A stretch of 64,000 nt of DNA from an uncultured Bacteroidales bacterium (GTDB lineage Bacteria > Bacteroidota > Bacteroidia > Bacteroidales > Paludibacteraceae). Location: contig CAKUYO010000009.1 of assembly GCA_934716995.1 (NCBI GenBank), positions 21,802 through 85,801 of the forward strand, given 5' to 3'. Within the stretch, counting starts at the first letter, position 1, and each line of letters begins with the position of its first letter. Under the pieces are notes generated by a model. The model did not search any database. It saw only the letters and a program-made list of their open reading frames with translations, and was not told the origin of the DNA. A program made the translations under genes and the position numbers. Below, one piece after another: positions 15,697 to 24,069 of the stretch.

Positions 15697-16569
15697 ATGA
15701 AAAAGAATATCCTTTTTGCGCTTTGTCTGCTGCTATTGGTTGCTTGCAACAACCCCAACTACGATATGCCCGGTATGTTCAACGGTACCAGCCCCGAAGT
15801 GGCAACCCGTTTTGCACACTCGATGGACTACAATGCCACTGTGGGGGAGACGCACCTCACTGTGCCTGCCGACTACCGTATCTATATATGTACTGACTCG
15901 CATATCGATTCCACCCACCACAATTTGGAGCAGTTCGTTTTGGCTTACAAGTCCGACCCGCTTTGCCCCTTTGCGCTCCACCTCGGCGACCTCATCAATG
16001 CACAGGGCAACTACCCGCACGCCTGCCGCACACTGCAAACCGAACCCGCAGTGGCGCACCGCGACACGCTTTTTATTACGCCGGGCAACCACGACATCTA
16101 TTTCAACCAGTGGACGGAATACCGCGATTTGTTCCATACGTCCACCTATTGGTTCGACACGCAGGACGAGACCACAGGCAAGCCGTTGGATCTTTTTATC
16201 TGCCTTGATTCGGCAGAGGGGACACTCGGTACACCACAGATGAAATGGCTGCGCAGCCTGTTGGAAGAGAAATCACGGGTCGGCTACCGCCATATCATCG
16301 TTTTCTCGCATACACATATGTTCAAGCAGGACGCCTCGCAGGGACATACCTCCAATTATGCGTTGGAGGAGACCTATGAGTTTACCGCTCTGCTGAGCAA
16401 ATACCATGTGGATATGTACTGGTGCGGACACGACCATCATCGTGAAATCACCCGTTTCGGCAATACGACCTATATCATTGTGGATACCTGCCGCGATCCC
16501 GAAAACAAACCGTTCTATATGCAGGCGGATATGGGCAGCGAGATACATTATCGCTTTGTTGCGTTATAA
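15697..16569 (+). CDS. Lipoprotein metallophosphoesterase (calcineurin-like)
   Basis: A 290-residue lipoprotein with signal MKKNILFALCLLLLVAC and lipid-modified Cys17. All metal-binding blocks of calcineurin-like phosphoesterases are visible: CTDSHID (~66), HLGDLIN (~96), PGNHDIY (~128), IVFSHTHMF (~203) and WCGHDHHRE (~243). It should hydrolyse a phosphate ester at the outer face of the inner membrane or in the outer membrane. The substrate is unknown. It follows the predicted outer-membrane protein by 6 bp, suggesting a shared cell-envelope role. Confidence 0.88.
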   Translation: MKKNILFALCLLLLVACNNPNYDMPGMFNGTSPEVATRFAHSMDYNATVGETHLTVPADYRIYICTDSHIDSTHHNLEQFVLAYKSDPLCPFALHLGDLINAQGNYPHACRTLQTEPAVAHRDTLFITPGNHDIYFNQWTEYRDLFHTSTYWFDTQDETTGKPLDLFICLDSAEGTLGTPQMKWLRSLLEEKSRVGYRHIIVFSHTHMFKQDASQGHTSNYALEETYEFTALLSKYHVDMYWCGHDHHREITRFGNTTYIIVDTCRDPENKPFYMQADMGSEIHYRFVAL

Positions 16570-16575
16570 AATCTG

Positions 16576-16618
16576 CCACATCGGGCATTGCGCATTGTAC
16601 ATTGTAAATTGTAATTTG
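16576..16618. repeat. GCATTGCGCATTGTACATTG words
   Basis: The words CATTGCGCATT, GTACATTG, TAAATTG and TAATTTG lie between the phosphoesterase stop and the glgP promoter. They belong to the family at 1518-1615. Confidence 0.55.
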
Positions 16619-16620
16619 CC

Positions 16621-16652
16621 TTTGGCAGTATCGTTTTTTTTTCGTACCTTTG
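16621..16652 (+). promoter_or_regulatory. Promoter of the alpha-glucan phosphorylase gene
   Basis: TTTG at 16621-16624, a 20-nt spacer, and TACCTTTG at 16645-16652. A leader of about 70 nt follows. Confidence 0.8.
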
Positions 16653-16730
16653 TGCGCTTTTTGAAAGAAGAACGGTATATGCCATATCATAAAAAAGAAA
16701 ACTAAATACAAACTAATCATAACAAACGAA

Positions 16731-19289
16731 ATGAACATTAGAGTAAGTAACGTGAATCAGCCGCAGTGGAAGGAAGTGAACGTTCACGCCAATCTGCCTG
16801 AGAATCTGAACAAACTGCAAGAGATTGCCTACAACCTATGGTGGGTATGGAACTCGGATGCGAAGAACCTGTTCCGCTATATCGACAACGATGCTTGGCA
16901 TCGCGCACAGTCCAACCCGATTATGTTGCTCAATATCATCAGTTACGAGCGCATGGTCGAACTGAGCAAAGATGCACATTTTATGAAACAGTTGGATCAG
17001 ATCTATGCTGATTTCCGCGCATACATGGATGCTCCCAAGGATGCTTCCAAACCGACGGTTGCCTATTTCTCTATGGAGTATGGTCTGACACATATCCTGA
17101 AGATTTATTCGGGTGGTCTGGGCGTCCTCGCAGGCGACTACCTCAAAGAAGCTTCCGACTGCAATGTGGATATGACCGCTATCGGTTTCCTCTATCGCTA
17201 CGGCTATTTTACCCAGACTCTCTCGCCTGAAGGACAGCAGATTGCCAACTACGAGGCGCAGAACTTCTCCAACCTGCCTATCACGCAGGTGAAGAACGCC
17301 GACGGTACTCCGCTGGTCGTAGAGGTGCCTTATCCCGGACGTGTGGTAAATGCGTACCTTTGGAAAGTGGCAGTGGGGCGTATCAGCCTCTATCTGCTTG
17401 ATACCGACAACGAACTGAACTCGGAATGGGACCGTTCTATCACGCACCAACTCTATGGCGGCGACTGGGAGAACCGTATCAAACAAGAGATTCTGCTCGG
17501 TATCGGTGGCGTGCTTGCCCTCAAGAAACTCGGTATCAAGAAGGATGTATATCACTGCAACGAGGGACATGCTGCCCTTATGGGGCTGCAACGCCTTGTT
17601 GACCTTGTACAAGAGGATGGTCTGACTTTCAACCAGGCCAAAGAGGTGGTTCGCGCAAGCGGTCTCTACACCTGCCATACGCCCGTTCCTGCCGGCCACG
17701 ACTACTTCGAGGAGGGACTCTTCTACAAGTATATGAACGAGTACGCAGGCAAACTCGGTATCGAGTGGCACGACCTTATCGGTATGGGGCGTCAGAACCC
17801 GGATGACAACAACGAGAAATTCTCGATGTCGGTCTTTGCACTCAATACCTGCCAGGAGGCTAACGGCGTATCGTGGCTCCATGGCGAGGTGAGCAAGAAA
17901 ATGTTTGCTCCTGTATGGCCGGGCTATTTCCCCGAAGAACTCCATGTAGACTATGTTACCAACGGTGTTCACATGCCTACATGGGCTGCCAGCGAATGGA
18001 AAGCAATCTACAAGGAGAATTTCCCGCTTGAGTGGTGGACCGACCAGTCGAACCCCGAGATGTGGAAAGCCTACAACGACATACCCGATGACATTATCTG
18101 GGCTACACGTATGAACCTCAAGAACAAACTCATTGATTATATCAAGGAGAAATTTCAAGAGGATTGGATGAAGACACAGGGCGATCCTGCCCGTATCGTA
18201 CGTGCGCTCAACGAGATGAACCCCAATAATCTTATCATCGGTTTCGGGCGTCGTTTCGCTACCTACAAACGTGCACATCTGCTCTTTACCGATCTCGACC
18301 GTCTTGACAAGTTGGTAAACAACCCCAACTATCCTGTGCAGTTCCTCTTTACCGGTAAGGCACACCCTGCAGACGGCGGCGGACAAGGACTGATCAAACG
18401 TATCATCGAGATCAGCCGTATGCCGCAGTTCCTCGGAAAGATCATCTTCTTGGAGAACTATGATATGCGTCTTGCCAAACGCTTGATTAGCGGTGTGGAT
18501 ATCTGGCTCAATACGCCGACCCGTCCTCTTGAGGCATCGGGTACATCCGGTGAGAAAGCACAGATGAACGGTGTACTCAATTTCTCTGTCCTTGACGGTT
18601 GGTGGTACGAGGGGTATGTCAAAGGCGCAGGCTGGGCTCTGACCGATAAGCGTACCTACGAGAATCAGGCACACCAAGACCAACTCGATGCGGCTACTAT
18701 CTACGAGATGCTCGAGAATGAGATCATCCCGATGTACTATGCCAAGAACTCGAAAGGCTACTCTCCCGAGTGGATTCAGACCATCAAGAACTCGGTAACG
18801 AAGATCACTCCGCGTTTCACTACCAAGCGTATGATGGACGACTATTTTGCAAAGTTCTACAACAAACTGGCAAAGCGTCATAATCTCCTGCTCGCGGACA
18901 ACTACAAGACTGCCAAAGAGATTGCCGCTTGGAAAGAGAATATGGTGGCACACTGGGACGAGATTGAGACTGTCAAGGTTGAGATGCCCGACTTGGATGC
19001 ACCGAATGTCGGTGAGAAAGTGCGTGTGGCTGTCGAATTGGATACCCACAACCTCAACGATAAGGGCTTAGGCGTGGAACTCGTTGCTATCCGCACTTCT
19101 ACCCATAACAACGACAAACTCTACGAAGTAGAGCCGTTGAAGTTGGTTAAGGTAGAGGGCTCGCACCTGTTCTTCGAGACCACCTACCAGTTTGACTATG
19201 CCGGTGGCATGAAGTTCGGTTTGCGTATGTATCCTCAAAACGACCTTCTTCCCCACCGTATGGATTTCTGCTATGTCCGCTGGCTGTAA
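16731..19289 (+). CDS. glgP: Alpha-glucan (glycogen/maltodextrin) phosphorylase
   Basis: An 852-residue GT35 phosphorylase of the alternative bacterial branch (N-terminal DUF3417-like region NLPENLNKLQEIAYNLWWVW). Landmarks are FSMEYGLTHILKIYSGGLGV (~103-122), FGRRFATYKRAHLLF (~504) and the PLP-lysine block EASGTSGEKAQMNG with Lys near 609. It releases glucose-1-phosphate from alpha-1,4-glucans in the cytoplasm, feeding glycogen breakdown. The gene is monocistronic, with a clear promoter at 16621-16652 and a terminator at 19313-19356. No other glycogen genes are in the window. Confidence 0.93.
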   Translation: MNIRVSNVNQPQWKEVNVHANLPENLNKLQEIAYNLWWVWNSDAKNLFRYIDNDAWHRAQSNPIMLLNIISYERMVELSKDAHFMKQLDQIYADFRAYMDAPKDASKPTVAYFSMEYGLTHILKIYSGGLGVLAGDYLKEASDCNVDMTAIGFLYRYGYFTQTLSPEGQQIANYEAQNFSNLPITQVKNADGTPLVVEVPYPGRVVNAYLWKVAVGRISLYLLDTDNELNSEWDRSITHQLYGGDWENRIKQEILLGIGGVLALKKLGIKKDVYHCNEGHAALMGLQRLVDLVQEDGLTFNQAKEVVRASGLYTCHTPVPAGHDYFEEGLFYKYMNEYAGKLGIEWHDLIGMGRQNPDDNNEKFSMSVFALNTCQEANGVSWLHGEVSKKMFAPVWPGYFPEELHVDYVTNGVHMPTWAASEWKAIYKENFPLEWWTDQSNPEMWKAYNDIPDDIIWATRMNLKNKLIDYIKEKFQEDWMKTQGDPARIVRALNEMNPNNLIIGFGRRFATYKRAHLLFTDLDRLDKLVNNPNYPVQFLFTGKAHPADGGGQGLIKRIIEISRMPQFLGKIIFLENYDMRLAKRLISGVDIWLNTPTRPLEASGTSGEKAQMNGVLNFSVLDGWWYEGYVKGAGWALTDKRTYENQAHQDQLDAATIYEMLENEIIPMYYAKNSKGYSPEWIQTIKNSVTKITPRFTTKRMMDDYFAKFYNKLAKRHNLLLADNYKTAKEIAAWKENMVAHWDEIETVKVEMPDLDAPNVGEKVRVAVELDTHNLNDKGLGVELVAIRTSTHNNDKLYEVEPLKLVKVEGSHLFFETTYQFDYAGGMKFGLRMYPQNDLLPHRMDFCYVRWL

Positions 19290-19312
19290 TATAGCATCAT
19301 CTTGTAATAAAT

Positions 19313-19356
19313 AAAAAAACACGTTGCTCAATTGGATTTGTGCAACGTGTTTTTTT
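19313..19356. terminator. Terminator of glgP
   Basis: A 15-bp stem (19313-19327 with 19342-19356), A7 on the left and T7 on the right, core CACGTTGC, loop 14 nt. Confidence 0.85.
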
Positions 19357-19430
19357 ATTCTTTATAAAGGATTTGAAGACCTGTTTTTGTACCTCTCTGT
19401 ATTTTATTTGTTTTCATTGTTTTGTCTTCA

Positions 19431-19462
19431 TTTGCAGGTATGCAGAATTTGTAGTACCTTTG
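19431..19462 (+). promoter_or_regulatory. Promoter of the structured leader and lipoprotein gene
   Basis: TTTG at 19431-19434, a 20-nt spacer, and TACCTTTG at 19455-19462. The next start codon is 385 nt downstream, so the transcript has an unusually long leader. Confidence 0.8.
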
Positions 19463-19468
19463 TACTCG

Positions 19469-19847
19469 TAAAGTCTCAAAAGACTGTACAGACATAATCA
19501 TTAGCGTTTATTGACGCTTTGTTTGGGCTAAACGAAACTTCGCAATTTTCGAAAAAAGAGTCGCAACCAAAGTAGCAGTAGATGCCTATTGGTGTGATGT
19601 AGGTCGCACTATGCTTATTTATAGGGCATAGTGTGCTGTCATATCAGCGTAGGTTTCCTGTTGCTTGTTTGACTCTTTAGGCAATGCGAAGGCCTCGTTT
19701 AGCGAACAAGCAACACGAGGTCTGCGCTTTCTTTGTGTCTGTATATCAACAGGAACAAGGGCAAGTTTCTGATTGTTAAAGTAATTATCGTGCGTCATGC
19801 CCAACGCACACCAAAAGTTGCGCCCGACACGTATCAGGGTAGAAAGT
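19469..19847 (+). promoter_or_regulatory. Long structured 5' leader or small RNA of unknown class
   Basis: About 380 nt separate the promoter from the lipoprotein start and contain no convincing gene. Hairpins visible by eye are AGTCT-CAAA-AGACT (about 19472-19485), CACTATGC with GCATAGTG (about 19607-19633) and GTGCGT with ACGCAC (about 19791-19809). The segment 19655-19669 can pair either with 19705-19714 (AACAAGCAAC, 10 bp) or with 19747-19755 (CAACAGGAA, 9 bp). The two pairings share bases and exclude each other. A riboswitch-like or attenuator role is inference. An independent small RNA is also possible. It matches no class I can name. Confidence 0.45.
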
Positions 19848-20912
19848 ATGAAAAAACAAACAATTATCACTCTGTTCGCCATTGCATTGGCGATAGTTGG
19901 CTGTGAACCGAAGAACCCGCCCGCACCCAATCCCGAAAACCCCAATGACACCACCGTAGTCAATCCGCCCGACACTATTCCCGAAGAGCCCAAAGTGCCT
20001 TTCCCGTCCGAGGGCTATCTCCCCGCCAAGTTCCAAGTGGCAGATGGCAAATACGTCTATTTCTTCAAAGGCAACTTGCAGTTCAATGCCGCCCAAGGTG
20101 AGCACGCTTGTGCCGACACCACCACGCAGAAAGGCACATGGCGTTTCGCAGAGCACCAATACGATTGTGTATATCCTTCCGGCAACTCCCAAGCCTCGGA
20201 GACTTATGATGGCTGGATTGACAATTTCGCATGGGGAACCAGTGGCTGGAACAGCGGCGCAGTATGCTACCAGCCATGGAGTACATCGGGCGACAAAGAG
20301 GACTACAATGTCGGCAACAACCCGAACAGCGACCTTACCGGCGACCTCGCCTTTGCCGATTGGGGCGTGTATAATGCCATATCCAACGGCGGTAATCTGC
20401 CTTGCCAATGGCGCACGCTGACTATGCCTGAATGGCAGTATCTGTTCCGCAACACCCATTGGGCTTTTGCCCGTGTCCTTGTCTCCGAGGAACTTTATGT
20501 AAACGGTATGATGTTTATTCCCGACGGATTTACCAAGCCTGCGGACATCAATATCGTGGAAGTAGGTACGGGTAACCTTGAAAAGAACGACGCTTCGGAT
20601 ATGAAGAAAGCACTTCCCATCAACAAATACACTTTGGAGCAGTTCGATTTGCTGGAAGCACAGGGGTGTGTCTTGCTGCCCTTTGCTGACGAAACGAAAG
20701 ATCAATACTCGAAAGGATACTACTGGTCAGCCTCCACGGACGGAGAGATGCGCGCACGCAAGTGGCACGTGGTGTTCAATTATCCGCAGATTGATGATGA
20801 GTTCCCCGAGTTTAGTTCCGACGGCTATACGATGGTGAACTTCAATGATGCCAATTGTGCCGACAGAAACCACCGGCTTGCTGTACGTCTTGTAGTGGAT
20901 GCCCGCAACTGA
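19848..20912 (+). CDS. Secreted lipoprotein with a Bacteroidota C-type-lectin-like/FISUMP-type domain
   Basis: A 354-residue lipoprotein with signal MKKQTIITLFAIALAIVGC and lipid Cys19. A Pro/Asn-rich linker (~20-65) leads to one large domain. That domain has blocks recurrent in Bacteroidales surface proteins: KYVYFFKGNLQFNAAQG, TWRFAEHQYDCV, WIDNFAWGTSGWN, ADWGVYNAI, WRTLTMPEWQYLF, GYYWSAST and HRLAVRLV. I recognise this layout (reading-frame similarity to the so-called major paralogous domain) but no function is established. The start is MKKQT at 19848, matching the signal peptide; the longer frame from 19797 has no signal. The gene is followed by a very long perfect hairpin. Confidence 0.7.
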   Translation: MKKQTIITLFAIALAIVGCEPKNPPAPNPENPNDTTVVNPPDTIPEEPKVPFPSEGYLPAKFQVADGKYVYFFKGNLQFNAAQGEHACADTTTQKGTWRFAEHQYDCVYPSGNSQASETYDGWIDNFAWGTSGWNSGAVCYQPWSTSGDKEDYNVGNNPNSDLTGDLAFADWGVYNAISNGGNLPCQWRTLTMPEWQYLFRNTHWAFARVLVSEELYVNGMMFIPDGFTKPADINIVEVGTGNLEKNDASDMKKALPINKYTLEQFDLLEAQGCVLLPFADETKDQYSKGYYWSASTDGEMRARKWHVVFNYPQIDDEFPEFSSDGYTMVNFNDANCADRNHRLAVRLVVDARN

Positions 20913-20950
20913 AATTTTTCTCCAATAATATCATAAGATAATACAAAGAA

Positions 20951-21012
20951 TGAGATAATACAAAGACTGCCTGACAATGCAAAATTTGTCAGGCAGTCTT
21001 TGTATTATCTCA
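20951..21012. terminator. Very long perfect bidirectional terminator hairpin
   Basis: A perfect 27-bp stem (20951-20977 with 20986-21012) around an 8-nt loop, between the converging lipoprotein and exbD genes. The core AAAGACTGCCTGAC is shared with 7459-7497. Just upstream, AGATAATACAAAGA (20936-20949) directly repeats part of the left arm (20953-20966). Confidence 0.85.
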
Positions 21013-21043
21013 TACGCACTTTGTAATGCAAAGTGCCGTGTGA

Positions 21044-21514
21044 TCAATACGATGTGCGTTGAGTGGCAGCGTAACTGATTTTGAGCGCGTATGCACGGCG
21101 GAGTTCTTGCTTGATGTCGGCAATTACCCCCATACGTGTTTCCTTGTCAGCCTTGATGGAGACGGTCATCAAACCCTGCTCCTGCTCTTTCATAGACGAA
21201 CGCTCGTTGATGATATACTCGCCAATCTCTTTGGTCTCTGCAAATGCATCATCCAACTGGATACGTGTCTCAGCACCATATTGTTTGCGGAACTCTGCGG
21301 TAGGTGTACCTACGTAGATATAGCGCACCAACGATTTCTTCTCGAGTTTGGTCAATTCGGTTGCACTCGGTACCGTGAACTGAACCTTGTACGTTACCTC
21401 TTTCATCGAGGTTACGGACATAAAGAAGAACAAAAGCATAAAGATGATATCGGGGAGTGACGACGTGTTCAATGCCGGCATCTCGCGTTTCTCATTTCTA
21501 CGTATCTTTGCCAT
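21044..21514 (-). CDS. exbD: ExbD/TolR family biopolymer transport protein (second copy)
   Basis: A 156-residue protein. A short cytoplasmic N-terminus (MAKIRRNEKREMPALNTSS) is followed by one transmembrane helix (LPDIIFMLLFFFMSVTSM) that contains the proton-path Asp of the ExbD family, then a periplasmic domain. With ExbB it forms the inner-membrane motor that powers TonB-dependent outer-membrane transport. It is the last of four genes of a minus-strand operon and begins 2 bp after the first exbD. Two different ExbD proteins in one operon are usual in this phylum. Confidence 0.9.
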   Translation of the reverse strand: MAKIRRNEKREMPALNTSSLPDIIFMLLFFFMSVTSMKEVTYKVQFTVPSATELTKLEKKSLVRYIYVGTPTAEFRKQYGAETRIQLDDAFAETKEIGEYIINERSSMKEQEQGLMTVSIKADKETRMGVIADIKQELRRAYALKISYAATQRTSY

Positions 21515-21516
21515 AA

Positions 21517-22098
21517 TTATTGCCCTCCGTAGTTTTTAGGTTCAGCCTCCGAAATCTTTTGAGGATATACTTTCTGCACTTGCTTCTGTTGCTCCTCGGT
21601 CAGTTCGTTGTAAGAGGTATGGAAATACTTTTGCGCACACTCGTTACGCAACTCGTTGTATGCCGCTACAAGTTCGTTCTGAACGTCAAGGTAAGCCTGA
21701 TACTGCGTATCCACATCGTTTTGGACAGAGATCACGTGATCCTTGGTGTAGCGTTGTACACCGATAGGCTCTCCGAAATCTTCTTCCACGAGTTTAGGCA
21801 GGTTCGGCTCATCATTCTCGTTCTTGATGAACTCTTTGGCAGTTTCTCTCAGTTGCTTTACGTCCATCAACTGCCCTTGCACCATCAACTGGTTTGCCGA
21901 GTTGATCTTTACGATCATCAGGTTACGCTTGTTGATATCGGTGTCCTCCACTTTCTGGTCAGGAGGTATAGGAGCCGGCAGACGGCGCGCCAAACCTTGG
22001 TTGACATCCATACTGGTCGTCACCAAGAAGAATATCAGCAGCAAGAAAGAGATATCCGCCATTGAACTGGCATTTATCTGTGGGATTTTCTTTGCCAT
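21517..22098 (-). CDS. exbD: ExbD/TolR family biopolymer transport protein (first copy)
   Basis: A 193-residue protein with the single N-terminal membrane helix and conserved Asp (INASSMADISFLLLIFFLVT). A longer periplasmic domain contains a Glu/Gln-rich helical insertion (residues ~140-180, VQNELVAAYNELRNECAQKY). It is the partner of ExbB at 22691-23524 and of the second ExbD, from which it is separated by 2 bp. No tonB gene follows, so TonB must come from elsewhere on the chromosome. Confidence 0.9.
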   Translation of the reverse strand: MAKKIPQINASSMADISFLLLIFFLVTTSMDVNQGLARRLPAPIPPDQKVEDTDINKRNLMIVKINSANQLMVQGQLMDVKQLRETAKEFIKNENDEPNLPKLVEEDFGEPIGVQRYTKDHVISVQNDVDTQYQAYLDVQNELVAAYNELRNECAQKYFHTSYNELTEEQQKQVQKVYPQKISEAEPKNYGGQ

Positions 22099-22156
22099 AA
22101 TTAAGTTTTACAATTTTACAATTTACAATTTGACGATTGTATATTGTACCATTCTC

Positions 22157-22633
22157 TTATTTCAAACGTTTGGTGTAAATTACACCCCAAATCAAGGTGC
22201 AGATTGTAGCCGCAAACAAGATGTAGCAGAGATAGATGATCGCATCACTCATCTGTGCCATAGCACCTACGTTGTCGGTACCTTCATAACCGATAATGTT
22301 TACTTTCTCGGGACTGCCGAGGAACCAGCAAACAAGTACCAAAGCAATGAACCCTACCACTACAATCGAGGTGCGGACAGCCTTACGTTTGTCATATTTG
22401 CAGTTCTTTACAAACTCGGTGATGACTACACCGAGAGTAACCAAAATCACAATACCCAAGAGAATGTAACTCCAAATAAGGAACAGGTCGGTAAAACGAG
22501 GTATATCGAGAAAATCTCCCGCTACCTCCAACGAACCGTTGGATCCGCCTGCGAAGAACATTATCGTAGCGACAATGCCCAACAGCATCAGCACCCAAAG
22601 GGTAATTTTCGGTAATAATTTATAGTTTTTCAT
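22157..22633 (-). CDS. Three- to four-helix membrane protein of the ExbB-ExbD operon
   Basis: A 158-residue protein (MKNYKLLPKITLWVLMLLGI...) with hydrophobic segments near 9-28, 45-68, 78-100 and 128-150. No catalytic motif is visible and I do not recognise a named function. A protein of this size between exbB and exbD is a recurrent feature of Bacteroidota operons, which suggests a subunit or assembly factor of the motor. ATG 22633 is preferred over an upstream TTG at 22642. A run of TTTACAATTT words fills the 58-bp gap to the first exbD. Confidence 0.7.
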   Translation of the reverse strand: MKNYKLLPKITLWVLMLLGIVATIMFFAGGSNGSLEVAGDFLDIPRFTDLFLIWSYILLGIVILVTLGVVITEFVKNCKYDKRKAVRTSIVVVGFIALVLVCWFLGSPEKVNIIGYEGTDNVGAMAQMSDAIIYLCYILFAATICTLIWGVIYTKRLK

Positions 22634-22690
22634 ATTGCTCAAATTGTTAAAGTGTTAGTTTGTAACTAAGTAGAAAACGCTACAAACGGA

Positions 22691-23524
22691 TTACTTATTC
22701 TTCTGAGCAGCGTCGTATTCCACTACGAGGTCAAGCAGGCTGATAGAACTGTCTTCCATCTCGTTTACAAGACCTTCGATGAGACTAAGGATATAGTTGT
22801 AGAACAACTGAAGAACAATAGCAATGATCAAACCGAGGAGGGTGGTCAACAGAGCGACCTTGATACCGCCGGCAACGACTGTAGCCGAGATATCACCTAC
22901 TTGCTGGATCTTATCGAATGCCTCGATCATACCGATGATGGTTCCCAAGAATCCCAACGACGGAGCGATAGAGATGAAGAGCGAAATCCAAGAGAGGTTT
23001 TTCTCCAGCAAACCGAGTTGAACGCCACCGTAAGAAGAAACTGTTTTCTCTACCACGTCAATACCCTCATCGTAGCGGCTCAAACCCTGGTAGAAAATAC
23101 TAGCCACAGGACCGCGGGTGTTGCGGCAAACCTCGAGAGCAGCATCGATACCACCGTTCTTGAGAGCCTCCTCGATCTTGGAGAGCAGAACTTTTGTATT
23201 GGTTTTCGAGAGCGACAGATAGATGATACGCTCGATGCAGAGTGCCAAACCGAATACCAAGCAGAGAAGAGTTGCAGCCATAAAACCTGCACCACCTTCG
23301 ATAAATTTGGTCTTCAAAGTCTTGTGGAGCGCAACGATACCGCTTTCGCTTTCTTCAGCAACGGGAGCAGCCTCTTCTACAGAGGTGGTCTCAACTGCCT
23401 GTTCGTCAACTTGTTCAGTTGTTGCCTCTGCCTGAGCGGCAACAGTGTCCTCTTGTGCCATAACAGCAGCGCTACCAAAAGTCAGCATTGCCAGCACAGT
23501 AAGGGTTGCAAATACTTTTTTCAT
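22691..23524 (-). CDS. exbB: ExbB/TolQ/MotA family proton channel
   Basis: A 277-residue protein. An N-terminal signal-like helix (MKKVFATLTVLAMLTFGSAAVMA) and an Ala/Glu/Val-rich acidic segment (~25-65) precede the three-helix core: FMAATLLCLVFGLALCIERI (~80-99), SWISLFISIAPSLGFLGTIIGMIEAF (about 178-203), and VVAGGIKVALLTTLLGLIIAIVLQLFYNYI (about 214-243). The TolQ/ExbB core motif with SLGFLGTIIGM is intact. It is the first gene of the operon with the membrane protein and two ExbD genes, forming a proton-motive-force motor. The N-terminal acidic extension is typical of the Bacteroidota form. Confidence 0.92.
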   Translation of the reverse strand: MKKVFATLTVLAMLTFGSAAVMAQEDTVAAQAEATTEQVDEQAVETTSVEEAAPVAEESESGIVALHKTLKTKFIEGGAGFMAATLLCLVFGLALCIERIIYLSLSKTNTKVLLSKIEEALKNGGIDAALEVCRNTRGPVASIFYQGLSRYDEGIDVVEKTVSSYGGVQLGLLEKNLSWISLFISIAPSLGFLGTIIGMIEAFDKIQQVGDISATVVAGGIKVALLTTLLGLIIAIVLQLFYNYILSLIEGLVNEMEDSSISLLDLVVEYDAAQKNK

Positions 23525-23602
23525 GAGAGTAATAGTTTATTTTATTTATTATGTTTTTCTTGTACAACGCAAAGCAACACATAAATAATCTGTCACTCTG
23601 CC

Positions 23603-23628
23603 AAAATCTCTGCGGAGAGACGGGGATT
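23603..23628 (-). repeat. Duplicate of the tRNA-Ser 3' end (att-like direct repeat)
   Basis: These 26 bases are identical to 23721-23746, which spans the last 16 nt of tRNA-Ser and 10 nt downstream. The copies are in the same orientation, 118 bp apart. The 92 bp between contain no gene. This is the pattern left by an integrative element that used the tRNA 3' end and was lost, but a simple local duplication is equally possible. Confidence 0.7.
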
Positions 23629-23730
23629 TCTCCGCAATCCCCACTGTCTGCCACAGGCAGCCTGTGCAAACCTTTTTATTCAAGTGCTTTTCTCAAACAA
23701 GTTTGACGAACACTTGCCTAAAAATCTCTG

Positions 23731-23818
23731 CGGAGAGACGGGGATTCGAACCCCGGAAACCCTTTTGGAGTTTACACGCTTTCCAGGCGTGCCTCTTCAA
23801 CCACTCGAGCATCTCTCC
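23731..23818 (-). tRNA. tRNA-Ser (anticodon GGA)
   Basis: The minus strand gives acceptor stem GGAGAGA with TCTCTCC, a D-arm (GCTCGAGTGGTTGAAGAGGC), an anticodon arm with loop CTGGAAA (anticodon GGA), a long variable arm (TAAACTCCAAAAGGGTTT) as expected for serine, and a T-arm GGGGTTCGAATCCCC. CCA is not encoded. It is 88 nt including the discriminator G. It reads Ser codons UCC and UCU. Confidence 0.96.
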
Positions 23819-23982
23819 TTCGTCGGAACGGGCTTGCAACATTGAAAGTCGCTCTGCAACTTTAGGTTGCCGCCATTCCTCCTCTTATGAAACTGATAAA
23901 ATAAATTGTCAGTTTGTTGTTATGTCTATGTGTTGTCTCCGTATATAGCCTGTGCAAACAGACGCACAGCACAAAGACGCTG

Positions 23983-24013
23983 CAAAATTACAAAAAATAT
24001 TTGATACTACAAT
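23983..24013 (-). promoter_or_regulatory. Likely promoter of tRNA-Ser
   Basis: Minus strand: TAATTTTG at 23990 to 23983 fits the -7 box. The upstream element is only partial (ATTG at 24013 to 24010, 19-nt spacer). The tRNA lies about 160 nt downstream. Confidence 0.45.
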
Positions 24014-24069
24014 ATAAAATACGCATTTTTTTGTATTTTTCCCGCTTTTTGTCATTCTACGGCATAGTC

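Noticed and set aside
16836..19049. 737-codon open frame on the minus strand
   Set aside because: It lies wholly antisense to the well-supported phosphorylase gene and its translation shows no family motif. The high-GC third positions of the real gene keep the opposite frame open.
19619..19993. 124-codon minus-strand frame across the leader
   Set aside because: It starts inside the lipoprotein gene in antisense and covers the structured leader. Composition is ordinary and no family is recognised; the promoter evidence points to the plus strand.
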